Shown here: positions 23,069 through 30,361 of the stretch, piece by piece | How the letters are laid out: the number at the start of each line of letters is the position of its first letter | Numbering within the stretch: position 1 is the stretch's first letter | Origin: Nanobdellota archaeon | GTDB lineage: Archaea; Nanobdellota; Nanobdellia; Pacearchaeales; GW2011-AR1 | Direction of reading: 5' to 3' | Assembly (NCBI GenBank): GCA_022561055.1 | Contig: JADFRY010000007.1 | Coordinates: 1-41,668, forward strand | Length of the DNA: 41,668 nucleotides | The notes under the pieces: generated by a model | Database searches by the model: none | Seen by the model: the letters and a program-made list of their open reading frames with translations, nothing else | Told to the model about the DNA's origin: nothing | Position numbers and translations under genes: made by a program

Positions 23069-23557
23069 TTATCTCAACCAATCAATAATTTCATTAGCGA
23101 CCTCATTTAAAGATAAATTAGAAGTATCAATAATATTGGTTTTATATTTTGTTTGTTTAAAATCCTCTCTCAATTTATTTAATTGTTCTAAATCTTCTAT
23201 CATTTCTGGAGTATTTCTTTTTCTCAGTCTTTTTTTTCTTTCTTTTTCATGCATATCTAATAAACAATATAATATCTTATTTAATTTCTTACTTTCCTCA
23301 AATTCTTCTACTTCACTTGGAAAACTCAAACCAATTATACATGTTGATTTATTTTTTTCTTGGTTCTTTAAAGCTATTTTAATCCAATGTAATGTTGTGT
23401 CTAATCTCCATTGCAATTGAGGATTTGGAGGAACTCCAACACTGTCAAAATCATGAACATCTATGTTTGGGAATCGCTTTTTTATCAAAGGCACTAAACT
23501 GCTTTTTCCAGCTCCCTCTGCTCCCGTAATAAAATAAGAATTAGATACTATTTTCAT
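23069..23557 (-). CDS. Small P-loop nucleoside/shikimate-type kinase (162 aa)
   Basis: Walker A is GAEGAGKSS (about 12-20), preceded by a strand S-Y-F-I-T. A second acidic strand D-V-H-D-F-D-S (38-44) is like the lid/acceptor region of small kinases. Later E-K-E-R-K-K-R-L-R-K-R resembles an Arg-rich lid, and D-T-S-N-L-S (about 145) occurs near the C-terminus, a pattern found in archaeal AAA_18/cytidylate-type kinases. The start at 23557 has GAGGAAGTGAG before it and the TATA-like TTTATATAATTT at about 23593-23604 upstream; the longer frame from 23593 would overlap that promoter. Substrate unknown. It is 3 nt upstream of arcC. Confidence 0.75.
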   Translation of the reverse strand: MKIVSNSYFITGAEGAGKSSLVPLIKKRFPNIDVHDFDSVGVPPNPQLQWRLDTTLHWIKIALKNQEKNKSTCIIGLSFPSEVEEFEESKKLNKILYCLLDMHEKERKKRLRKRNTPEMIEDLEQLNKLREDFKQTKYKTNIIDTSNLSLNEVANEIIDWLR

Positions 23558-23592
23558 CTCACTTCCTCTCCTCAAAAAACACAAAAATAGCA

Positions 23593-23616
23593 AATTATAT
23601 AAAGATAACCTTATCT
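23593..23616. promoter_or_regulatory. Bidirectional promoter with inverted-repeat operator
   Basis: TTATATAA (23596-23603) is self-complementary. It reads as a TATA box for the antitoxin-like gene (plus strand, 22-31 nt before 23626) and for the kinase gene (minus strand, about 40 nt before 23557). Adjacent AGATAA-CC-TTATCT (23603-23616) is a perfect 6-bp inverted repeat at the plus-strand start site, suiting autorepression by the antitoxin. Confidence 0.5.
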
Positions 23617-23625
23617 GATATTAAT

Positions 23626-23763
23626 ATGGGAAGAACAATTACTATCACGGAAGAAGAATATGAAAGGCTAAAAAAGCTAGAGAATCTTGATTTTGACTTA
23701 ATTGGGCAATTTGTCAGCAGCCTGGAAGACCTAAGGAAAGGCCGTTTTAAGAGACTTGCTTAG
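23626..23763 (+). CDS. RelB-like antitoxin (45 aa)
   Basis: ATG at 23626 to TAG at 23761-23763 encodes 45 residues: a strand-type start (MGRTITITEEEYERLKKLE), a helix, then F-V-x-S-L-E-D-L-R-K-G-R. The S-L-E-D-(I/L)-(K/R)-x-G-R ending is the typical end of archaeal RelB-type antitoxins. Its natural partner is the RelE-like toxin at 23747-24064, but that gene is on the opposite strand and overlaps this one by 17 nt at the 3' ends, whereas archaeal relB usually sits directly upstream of relE. The promoter has a possible operator. It is too short to be picked up by length-limited gene calling. Confidence 0.75.
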   Translation: MGRTITITEEEYERLKKLENLDFDLIGQFVSSLEDLRKGRFKRLA

Positions 23764-24064
23764 CAATGTCTTCTGCTATTTTTCTAAATTCATCTAGATG
23801 TCCTTTTATGTGATCGATAGTTGGCTGCTGGTCTTTCTTGCCACTTGTTGCAACTAATAATACTAAATTTAAGTCCTCATAGATTAAGTAATAAACTCTC
23901 TTTTCCCTTACTCTTCTTTCTCTTAAGAAAGGATATCCTAAAGGAGCCCCTATCATTGGATTTACAGCAAGCTTTTTCGGAATCTTTTCTGCTGCTTCTC
24001 TCTCCGATTTGTCCCATTTACTAATCTCGCCTAAATAAGTATCTGTACCAATTACTCTAAACAT
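23747..24064 (-). CDS. RelE/ParE-family toxin (105 aa)
   Basis: RelE-type toxins cleave ribosome-bound mRNA or otherwise poison growth. The fold signatures are a charged N-terminal helix region (KSEREAAEKIPKKL), a central P-L-G-Y-P-F-L-R-E-R-R-V strand-turn with several Arg, then V-Y-Y-L-I-Y-E and L-V-L-L-V-A-T-S-G-K-K-D-Q-Q. The I-D-H-I-K-G-H-L-D-E end is typical of archaeal RelE/ParE members. Its start lies 1 nt after the aminotransferase stop, so it appears to depend on the aminotransferase promoter, while the antitoxin is convergent. Basic residues needed for RNA binding are present. Confidence 0.85.
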   Translation of the reverse strand: MFRVIGTDTYLGEISKWDKSEREAAEKIPKKLAVNPMIGAPLGYPFLRERRVREKRVYYLIYEDLNLVLLVATSGKKDQQPTIDHIKGHLDEFRKIAEDIAKQVS

Positions 24065-24065
24065 C

Positions 24066-25220
24066 TTAATGTTTCCCCAAAACCCTCTCTATCCTGCTCA
24101 TAGCTTTTTCAATATTTTTATAATCTGTCGCAAAACTATATCTCACATAGCCCTCGCCATAAAGTCCAAATTCCGTTCCTGGAATCACAGCAACTTTTGC
24201 TTTATCAAGAAGCATCTTAGCAAATTTACTTGCATTCTTTGAATAATTTTGTATATTAGAAAAAGCATAGAAAGCACCGCCAGGCATAGGAGTTGGCATA
24301 TCAAGCTCATTCAATCTCTTCACGATCATATCTCTTCTTCTCTTATACTCTTTTACCATTGCTTTTATGTATTTATCACTCAACGTTAAAGCTTTGATGC
24401 CAACTAACTGAGAAACATGAGGCGCTGTTAGAGTCACATAATGATGGACTTTTGTCATATCTTTCATTAATTTCTCAGGACCGATACAATAGCCTAAACG
24501 GAAGCCACACATTGCAAAACTTTTCGAAAATGTCTGAAATGTTACGACATATTTTTCCATTCCATTAAAACTTCCAATGGATACATGTTTATTATTGTCA
24601 TAAATTATTTTTTCATAAGCTTCATCTGAAAAAATATAAACATCATTATCAACAGCAATATCAGCAATTTCTTCTAAAATTTTTTTACTCAACACAGTAC
24701 CAGTTGGATTCCTAGGACTATTGATGATAATTGCTTTAGTTTTCTTTTTATTAATTAATTTCCTTAGCCTGTCAGGATTAATACTAAATTCATCTTTTTC
24801 ATCAAGTTTTAAAAAAATAGGAACCCCATTCACAAGTTCAATAGCAGGCAAATATCCTAAATACCCAGGACTCGATACAATTACTTGTTCTGTTGGATCA
24901 ATTGTTGTAAGCAAAGCAGAAAACAAAGCTTCTTGGCTGCCACAGGTTACCAAAACATTTTCAGGAATCGTCTTGATATGATTTTCTTTTCTCACCTTTT
25001 TAACTATTGCTTCTCTTAACTCTAACATTCCTTGCGGCTCTGAATAATGAGTTCCTTTATGAATAATTTTCTTTGCATATTCGAGTAAAGGCTTCGGCGT
25101 TACAAAATCAGGCTCTCCAGGCCCTAAAGATATAATAGATTTATCTCTAATAACTCTCTTAAAAATACTAGGAAATTCAAGTGTAGGAAGCTGAAGCTCC
25201 CTTTCAGATAAATGTGTCAT
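24066..25220 (-). CDS. PLP-dependent aminotransferase, class I/II (384 aa)
   Basis: Fold-type I aminotransferase of the aspartate/aromatic type. The PLP Lys is K233 in F-S-K-S-F-A-M-C-G-F-R-L-G-Y. Also present are N-S-P-R-N-P-T-G (167-174), D-E-A-Y (199-202) and P-G-x-x-F-G with R-Y-S-F near the C-terminus (substrate carboxylate Arg in Y-V-R-Y-S-F). Length is standard. It can convert amino acids from the Liv transporter to 2-oxoacids for the dehydrogenase complex (inference). Upstream lies a pair of hairpins (25235-25287) in the leader, and immediately downstream the RelE-like toxin. Confidence 0.93.
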   Translation of the reverse strand: MTHLSERELQLPTLEFPSIFKRVIRDKSIISLGPGEPDFVTPKPLLEYAKKIIHKGTHYSEPQGMLELREAIVKKVRKENHIKTIPENVLVTCGSQEALFSALLTTIDPTEQVIVSSPGYLGYLPAIELVNGVPIFLKLDEKDEFSINPDRLRKLINKKKTKAIIINSPRNPTGTVLSKKILEEIADIAVDNDVYIFSDEAYEKIIYDNNKHVSIGSFNGMEKYVVTFQTFSKSFAMCGFRLGYCIGPEKLMKDMTKVHHYVTLTAPHVSQLVGIKALTLSDKYIKAMVKEYKRRRDMIVKRLNELDMPTPMPGGAFYAFSNIQNYSKNASKFAKMLLDKAKVAVIPGTEFGLYGEGYVRYSFATDYKNIEKAMSRIERVLGKH

Positions 25221-25234
25221 ATTTCAACTCCTAC

Positions 25235-25287
25235 TTCCAACTCTATGTCGATGGAGTTGGAATGCTTGAAAATTCTCTGAATTTTCA
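25235..25287. repeat. Paired hairpin element upstream of the aminotransferase
   Basis: The first stem TTCCAACTCTAT/ATGGAGTTGGAA (25235-25262) has 12 pairs including one G.T, with GTCG loop. The second stem TGAAAATTC-TCT-GAATTTTCA (25267-25287) has 9 bp. The arrangement and arm sequence (TTC-AACTC, then GAATT-type) match the elements at 6388-6429 and 31722-31781. It lies 15 nt before the ATG and probably in the 5' leader. Confidence 0.65.
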
Positions 25288-25325
25288 TTGTATCTCACCT
25301 CTTGAAATTATCAATGAGGAGAGGT

Positions 25326-26390
25326 TTAAATAGATTTCATCTTAACCCTAATAATTTTATCATCCCCCGGCCTTGGAGTTCCTCTGCCATCTCTATTGCT
25401 TATGGCAATGTAAAGATGGCCATCATGCTCTACAACTTCTCTTATCCTGCCTAGGTTACTAAAAAGTTCTTCTTCAGTAGTAATTGTTCTGTAATCTTCA
25501 TCAAAAATAATTCTTCTTAATTGTTTACCTCTCAGGCCTGAAACATATAAATCTCCATTATAAAATGCAATCCCAGAAGGAGCAAGGGTAAATTTTATAT
25601 AACATTTTATTGGATTTATATATTCATCATTTGGATTTTTATCATCTTCACATTTTATAGGCCAGCCATAATTTTTTCCTTTTTCAATAATATTAATTTC
25701 ATCATTTCTTGTTGGCCCGTGTTCAGACTCGTATAATTCATTTGTTTCTGGATGCCATGTTATACCTTGAGAATTTCTATGTCCATATGAATAAACATAA
25801 TTACTAAAAGGGTTATCATTAGGAATGGAGCCATCTTTATTTATGCGTAATATCTTTCCTGCTAAAGAATCAATATCTTGAGCAGATGAAGGATTTGTTG
25901 CATCTCCTGTTGTAATGTATAGCTTGCCGTCTGGTCCAAATTTTATCCTGCCACCATCATGAAATCTTGCACTTGGAATATTGTCAAGTAAGATCAATTC
26001 ATTCTCCAAAACATTATTTTCATTTAATACAAATCTAGAAACTCTGTTTGCAGTTTTATGTGTATAGTAAATATATACGAAATTATTATTAACAAAGTCA
26101 GGATCAACAGCAATGCCTGAAAGACCAGATTCACTTATTTCACTAACAGCAATATTTGCTACAATTCTAGTTTCTCTACTATTAAAATCAAAAATGCTTA
26201 CTCTACCGGGCCTTTCAGTAAAGATCATATTTCCATTTGGCAAAAAATCAATTGCCCAAGGTGTATCTAAATTTTCTATTAAAATTTCAATTTCATTATT
26301 AATATCAATAACCTGCGCTTTATTAGATAGATAAATAAATGTGAGCACGATAACCAAAATAACTATTATAATGATTAAATTTCTCTTCAT
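25326..26390 (-). CDS. Membrane-anchored soluble-sugar-dehydrogenase (Asd/YliI-like) beta-propeller (354 aa)
   Basis: An N-terminal membrane segment (about 4-22) is followed by a six-bladed PQQ-glucose-dehydrogenase-type propeller. Landmarks are L-D-T-P-W-A-I-D-F-L-P-N-G-N-M, E-R-P-G-R-V, S-G-L-S-G-I-A-V-D-P-D-F, H-D-G-G-R-I-K-F-G-P-D-G-K-L-Y-I-T-T-G-D, S-L-A-G-K-I-L-R-I, Y-G-H-R-N-S-Q-G and E-H-G-P. The active-site His in H-R-N and Arg-containing loop are intact. PQQ or another cofactor biosynthesis genes are not visible, so the substrate and cofactor are open. Acts outside the membrane. Divergent from acdB across a 79-nt promoter region. Confidence 0.9.
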   Translation of the reverse strand: MKRNLIIIIVILVIVLTFIYLSNKAQVIDINNEIEILIENLDTPWAIDFLPNGNMIFTERPGRVSIFDFNSRETRIVANIAVSEISESGLSGIAVDPDFVNNNFVYIYYTHKTANRVSRFVLNENNVLENELILLDNIPSARFHDGGRIKFGPDGKLYITTGDATNPSSAQDIDSLAGKILRINKDGSIPNDNPFSNYVYSYGHRNSQGITWHPETNELYESEHGPTRNDEINIIEKGKNYGWPIKCEDDKNPNDEYINPIKCYIKFTLAPSGIAFYNGDLYVSGLRGKQLRRIIFDEDYRTITTEEELFSNLGRIREVVEHDGHLYIAISNRDGRGTPRPGDDKIIRVKMKSI

Positions 26391-26469
26391 AAATTAATGT
26401 CTCAAGGAAAGTTTAAAGCGTTTTCTATTTTCCCCAAACATATTTAAGTCCCAAATTAATAATCAATAT
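26391..26469. promoter_or_regulatory. Divergent promoters of the sugar dehydrogenase and acdB
   Basis: On the plus strand ATATTTAAG (26440-26448) is 22-30 nt before the acdB ATG at 26470. On the minus strand CGCTTTAAAC (26411-26420) is 21-30 nt before the ATG at 26390. Both predict leaderless transcripts. Confidence 0.5.
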
Positions 26470-27093
26470 ATGAAAAAAGAGGTATTTAATGGCTATAAAT
26501 CTGAGAAATTTCTTAGAAAATTTATCCCAGTATCTAAAAATCAATTAGTTCGCAGACTACGGAAAATAAAAATAAAACCTCCTTTAGTTCTAAAAATAAT
26601 ATCAAAAGACGCTTTACATAAAAGTGATATAAATGGAGTAAGGATAATAAAAACAGAAGCAGAATTAGAAAAAAACTTTCTTGAATTACTAGCTATTTCC
26701 AGAAGAAGAAAACTAAAATTGGACGGCATAATGGTCCAGGAATTTTATGAAGGCGAGCAATTAATAATTGGAATAAAGAAAGACCCTACATTTAATCATG
26801 TAATCTTATTTGGTTTAGGCGGTATTTTTACAGAAGTCTTGGAAGATTTTAGTATAAGAAAATGTCCAATAAACAAAGAAGATGCCCAAGAAATGATTGA
26901 CGAACTAAAAGCAAAGAAAATATTCTATGGATTCAGAGGAAAAAAACTCAACCTTGAAGTTTTAAAGAAAACATTAGTCAATGTTTCTAAAATACCCTTA
27001 AAACATAAAAATATTCAAGAATTGGATATTAATCCTTTCATCCTTAACGATAAAGAAGGCCGCGTAGTCGACGCGAGGATCGTTTTCTATTGA
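26470..27093 (+). CDS. acdB: ADP-forming acetyl-CoA synthetase beta subunit, ATP-grasp (207 aa)
   Basis: The protein has the ATP-grasp fold of the beta subunit. Landmarks are P-L-V-L-K-I-I-S-K-D-A-L-H-K-S-D-I-N-G-V (38-57), the G-I-M-V-Q-E-F-Y-E-G-x-Q-L-I-I-G segment, L-F-G-L-G-G-I-F-T-E-V-L-E-D-F and E-L-D-I-N-P-F. The phosphohistidine of AcdA shuttles phosphate to ADP here. At 207 residues it is shorter than the roughly 230 of Pyrococcus AcdB; the shortening is at the N-terminus. It is encoded 14 kb from acdA on the opposite strand. Subunit co-expression would need matching promoters; both have leaderless-type TATA boxes. Confidence 0.92.
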   Translation: MKKEVFNGYKSEKFLRKFIPVSKNQLVRRLRKIKIKPPLVLKIISKDALHKSDINGVRIIKTEAELEKNFLELLAISRRRKLKLDGIMVQEFYEGEQLIIGIKKDPTFNHVILFGLGGIFTEVLEDFSIRKCPINKEDAQEMIDELKAKKIFYGFRGKKLNLEVLKKTLVNVSKIPLKHKNIQELDINPFILNDKEGRVVDARIVFY

Positions 27094-27102
27094 TAATCTC
27101 GC

Positions 27103-27717
27103 TTAAGAAGCAATAGCATTTTCTCTTGTAATTAAAATCTCTCCAGAAGTTAAAAGCTCACCATTCATTCCTCTCGCCATTAATCTATCTGCTGGAGGAA
27201 CATGTTTTAGCCCTAAAAGATGACCTAATTCATGTGAAGTTGCTCTGAAATCATTAACAGTTGTAAAATCTGCAATTAAGGCAGTATTTATTTTCGCCAA
27301 AGCAATTCCATTAATCCCATTCAAACTTTGAGTGAAAAAAACATTTATCTTATCTTTATCAAAATTTTGATTGTTATAAAACTCTAAATAATTTACATTC
27401 ATAGCATCAGGTATTGCTTCAGAACTAACTTCTGTTATAACTATTTCTTCTATAGAAAAATAAATATCTGCCTGTGACCATATCCTATTGACTTCATTAA
27501 AAAGATTAAGAATATTTTCCTCATCTCTAAAACTTGTGTAAAGGCCAGAACTATCTTTCACAATATGGACTTTTATTGGCATAATAACTGTATTAGATGA
27601 AAAGTCTATAACGACTTTTCCTGTTGGCGTTCTAATACTCATCAAATCATAACTATAAAAAAATCCAGATGTAATTATTAGAAATAACAATACAGAGATA
27701 ATTAGTTTTCTATCCAT
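27103..27717 (-). CDS. Secreted metzincin-like zinc metalloprotease (204 aa)
   Basis: The zinc site HELGHLLGLKH (162-172) is the full H-E-x-x-H-x-x-G-x-x-H metzincin motif, followed by a Met-turn candidate R-L-M-A at 178-181. An N-terminal signal/anchor spans residues 5-23. The upstream domain (about 40-155) contains strands and S-L-N-G-I-N-G-I-A. Its short size and missing large ancillary domains suggest a minimal extracellular protease. It follows the DUF3179 gene with a 2-nt gap and is probably co-transcribed. Substrate unknown. Confidence 0.88.
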   Translation of the reverse strand: MDRKLIISVLLFLIITSGFFYSYDLMSIRTPTGKVVIDFSSNTVIMPIKVHIVKDSSGLYTSFRDEENILNLFNEVNRIWSQADIYFSIEEIVITEVSSEAIPDAMNVNYLEFYNNQNFDKDKINVFFTQSLNGINGIALAKINTALIADFTTVNDFRATSHELGHLLGLKHVPPADRLMARGMNGELLTSGEILITRENAIAS

Positions 27718-27719
27718 TA

Positions 27720-28736
27720 TCAGTCAAACCCATACAACTCAGTATCAGGGTGAAATGCATACCATGCAAACCAGAAGTCTCTTTCTTTAACAATTTCTTC
27801 TCCTGTATCAACATTTGTTATTTTGACAATTCCTGCCTCATCTCTTTCAACTTTAATATTGACTCCACCAACAACATCTTCAATAATGCCGCCAGCTTCT
27901 TTTAAGTCATCTTCTCTATACGCTTTAAGTACCCCGTCTATTTCAATACCAAAAATTACAGTTTTTGCATGAATTCTATTATCCTCATTCTCCACAGGGA
28001 ATAATAAAAAGCTATCCTCGTAATAATTTCCATAAGGGTCTCTTCCATAATTTCTATTAAATCCAGTATTTTGACTTAAAACCTCAGAATCAGGATGTGC
28101 TGCTTTCCAATCTCGCCAAACAACAGTATCAATAGATATGGGCTTTAATTCCATACCAGTAAGCTCTCCTACAATAGCTAAGCCATCAATTTGTGTCCAA
28201 TAAGTATCTGTCTTCCTGTCATACATTACTAAATTACTGTTGTATAGTTTTCCTGAAGTTCCAAATTCAACTTCTTCTCCATTTATTTTGCTTTCATATG
28301 CAATGCCGCTCCCACATAAAGGACAATAAGTTATTAAAATTGGGTCGCCAGCAATTTTATCATTAACAATTTCATGCCAAACTAAAATTTGCAATGGATA
28401 AACTCTTTTCACATCTTTATGAATAATTGCCAATACCAATTCATTGTCTTGTATCCATTCATCCGCCTCTGCAACAGAAACAAATTTTGGATTGTCTATA
28501 GAGGGAATGCCATCTTTTGGAGGGCCTCCACCTCTTATTTTACTAGGATCAACAATATACTTAATTCCTTTTTCCGTAATTTTAATTTCATCTCCTAGAT
28601 TTCCACTACCACCTTTATACGGAATTTCCATTTTTTCAATGCTTCCTTTTTGATTTTGGATAATTAAAAATACTGCCAAAACCAAAATAACAATAATCGG
28701 AATAATCCATTTTATATAATTCATATTTTTCTTCAT
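27720..28736 (-). CDS. DUF3179 membrane-anchored protein (338 aa)
   Basis: One N-terminal membrane segment (about 6-26) is followed by a DUF3179 domain, identifiable by V-Y-P-L-Q-I-L-V-W-H-E-I-V-N-D and the C-P-L-C-G-S-G pair (Cys residues about 139-142). Other landmarks are S-G-K-L-Y-N-S-N-L-V-M-Y-D-R-K-T-D-T-Y-W-T-Q and W-x-A-A-H-P-D. Function of the family is not established; the paired Cys suggests a redox or metal role outside the cell. The promoter has a TATA-like GTTTAAGTA about 24 nt upstream and a 13-nt element shared with the TlpA gene. Confidence 0.9.
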   Translation of the reverse strand: MKKNMNYIKWIIPIIVILVLAVFLIIQNQKGSIEKMEIPYKGGSGNLGDEIKITEKGIKYIVDPSKIRGGGPPKDGIPSIDNPKFVSVAEADEWIQDNELVLAIIHKDVKRVYPLQILVWHEIVNDKIAGDPILITYCPLCGSGIAYESKINGEEVEFGTSGKLYNSNLVMYDRKTDTYWTQIDGLAIVGELTGMELKPISIDTVVWRDWKAAHPDSEVLSQNTGFNRNYGRDPYGNYYEDSFLLFPVENEDNRIHAKTVIFGIEIDGVLKAYREDDLKEAGGIIEDVVGGVNIKVERDEAGIVKITNVDTGEEIVKERDFWFAWYAFHPDTELYGFD

Positions 28737-28770
28737 ATAGCAAGTTAAAGGACTAATTACTTAAACTTAG

Positions 28771-28783
28771 CGGAAACAGAGTT
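28771..28783 (-). promoter_or_regulatory. Shared upstream element, copy 1 (DUF3179 promoter)
   Basis: AACTCTGTTTCCG (minus strand) is adjacent to the TATA box of the DUF3179 gene, with its near edge 35 nt from the ATG. The same 13 bases lie at 30990-31002 upstream of the TlpA gene, 38 nt from that ATG. Confidence 0.4.
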
Positions 28784-28815
28784 ATCAGAAACCTCATTTA
28801 TTATTATAATCCTCT

Positions 28816-28932
28816 TCATTTAGTTCTTCTCTTTCTTTTCCTTTCAGTAGCTCTAACAACCCTCATCTCTTTTCCACAACATTTTCCTGCTTTATCAGAT
28901 TCACATCCACAAAGTTTACATTTATGCTTCAT
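28816..28932 (-). CDS. Small Cys-rich zinc-finger-like protein (38 aa)
   Basis: ATG at 28932 to TGA at 28816 encodes 38 residues: MKHKCKLCGCESDKAGKCCG and a basic tail ERKRKRRTK. Five Cys in CxxCxC and CC arrangement and Arg/Lys-rich end suggest a zinc-binding nucleic-acid protein. AGGAGG 11 nt before the ATG supports translation. It lies just downstream of the 60-aa Cys-rich gene (28973-29155) on the same strand and is likely co-transcribed. Such micro-proteins occur commonly in DPANN; function unknown. Confidence 0.65.
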   Translation of the reverse strand: MKHKCKLCGCESDKAGKCCGKEMRVVRATERKRKRRTK

Positions 28933-28972
28933 TTTCTTATATCCTCCTTTCACTGATTTTAATTTATAATTA

Positions 28973-29155
28973 TTAATAATCACCAATTCTACATTTCCAA
29001 CATAAAATATCTTTTACTCCACATTTTTCGTTTAATGTTTCTTTTATTGGCTCCTTGAATTTTTTATTTATAACTTTTTCAAGATCATACGCAAGATTAA
29101 AAGGTTTTTCACACTTGCTACATTTTTCTATTATTATACAAGTCTTACATTCCAT
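28973..29155 (-). CDS. Cys-rich zinc-ribbon-like protein (60 aa)
   Basis: Seven Cys residues are arranged as C-x2-C and C-x2-C near the N-terminus (CKTC, CSKC) and C and CWKC near the C-terminus, a pattern for one or two zinc sites. A TATA-like ATTTATATAC lies about 22-30 nt upstream, so the 29155 ATG is a likely leaderless start. No family recognised. Confidence 0.65.
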   Translation of the reverse strand: MECKTCIIIEKCSKCEKPFNLAYDLEKVINKKFKEPIKETLNEKCGVKDILCWKCRIGDY

Positions 29156-29221
29156 AAAAATATCATATCTTTTTAGTATATAAATTTGGCGTTAACACCG
29201 ACGATAAAATGTTAATAGTGT

Positions 29222-29572
29222 TTAGTTTTTTACCTTTATTATTCCTATGAATATCAAAACAATCCCAATAATTAAAATATAAATCTTAAAAGGTAATTGC
29301 GGCGATTGCATCCCGAAAAATCCTGAAACCAAAATAAGAGCTACAAAACCAATATATAAAGTAAACTTGCTCATGTTTTTATTTTTATAATAGTTTGTAA
29401 GACTTTCATTTAGATAATAAATCACAACTAAGACCATGGCAAGCATGATAAAAAAACCATATTTAACAAGATTAATTGAAAAAATAGAACCTAAAGAAAG
29501 ACTAATTAAAAAAATAGCTGGCAAAATATAATTTAAACTCTTCACTATTGATTTTTTATTTTTCTTTTTCAT
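29222..29572 (-). CDS. Four-TM small membrane protein, paralogue of 10588-10944 (116 aa)
   Basis: The basic start MKKKNKKS is followed by four hydrophobic segments. It shares S-L-G-S-I-F-S-I-N-L-V-K-Y near TM1/TM2, Y-Y-L-N-E-S-L-T-N-Y-Y-K-N and the G-F-F-G-M-Q-S-P-Q-L-P-F-K-I-Y-I-L ending with the 118-residue protein at 10588. The FGMQSPQ(L/I)PFKIYIL stretch is the most conserved part and should be functional. It is 18 nt downstream of ccdA in a probable operon with the thiol-redox pair; the other paralogue sits after acdA. Function unknown. Confidence 0.8.
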   Translation of the reverse strand: MKKKNKKSIVKSLNYILPAIFLISLSLGSIFSINLVKYGFFIMLAMVLVVIYYLNESLTNYYKNKNMSKFTLYIGFVALILVSGFFGMQSPQLPFKIYILIIGIVLIFIGIIKVKN

Positions 29573-29590
29573 TCTGACTCAATTAATAAT

Positions 29591-30343
29591 TTAATTAAAG
29601 TTAAAACCACCTGCAAACGGTCCCAAAATAACGTCATTGATTTTGCAGAAAACATCACTAAATATTCCCAAGTCAACTACCGTAAAAACACAAAGTAAGT
29701 AATATAATGCTATCCATAACATCAGTATTCCCGCAATTAAGTTGATAGCTCTCTTATGTTTAGTTAAGAATCCTATTACTGACTGGCTCCATTGTGCCGA
29801 TACCAAAGAAAATACTAAGAGTGGAGCTCCTAGACCAATGCCAAAAGAAAGGAAACTAAGCATACTTGAGGCAAAGTTTTCTATTAATAATGCTCTAGCA
29901 AGGAAAGCCGCAATGAAGCCAGGATTACATGGGATTACAATAGCGCCGAAGAAAAAACCAAATCCAAATGCACTTTTCCAAGGATTCTTGCTTGTTTTTA
30001 CTTTCATTTTAGGTATAAATCTTCCAAAATCAAAATTAAATATCAAAAATATGCTGATAATTCCTAATATGGCAAAGGCAATAGGAGAAACTATTGCAAT
30101 AACATTAGTCAAAGATTGTTGTAATAAGGTTGTGAAGATAAGGCCAAAAAGTAACATAAAAATAATGACTCCTAAAACAACAATTGCTCCAAATAAAGCA
30201 TAAGTTTTTTTACTTTCTTTCCCTGAAAATCCACTGGCTAAAAAAGCCAAAAATCCAGGGTATAAAGGTAAGACGCAAACAGCTGTCAAAGGAGTAAGAA
30301 GACCTAATACAAAAGAAGTAGTAATATCTAGGAAAAGAGCCAT
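29591..30343 (-). CDS. ccdA: CcdA/DsbD-type transmembrane electron carrier (250 aa)
   Basis: This family moves reducing equivalents from cytoplasmic thioredoxin across the membrane to extracytoplasmic thiol proteins. It has six or seven TM segments. The two redox Cys with flanking Pro are visible: C-V-L-P-L-Y-P-G-F (Cys about residue 23) and A-I-V-I-P-C-N-P-G-F (Cys about 138), as in CcdA. The start is the Met preceding ALFLD. It is 18 nt downstream of the TlpA gene, so the reductant path cytoplasm-CcdA-TlpA is encoded together. A membrane protein paralogue family member follows. Confidence 0.9.
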   Translation of the reverse strand: MALFLDITTSFVLGLLTPLTAVCVLPLYPGFLAFLASGFSGKESKKTYALFGAIVVLGVIIFMLLFGLIFTTLLQQSLTNVIAIVSPIAFAILGIISIFLIFNFDFGRFIPKMKVKTSKNPWKSAFGFGFFFGAIVIPCNPGFIAAFLARALLIENFASSMLSFLSFGIGLGAPLLVFSLVSAQWSQSVIGFLTKHKRAINLIAGILMLWIALYYLLCVFTVVDLGIFSDVFCKINDVILGPFAGGFNFN

Positions 30344-30361
30344 TGTAATTCACCCCTCATA

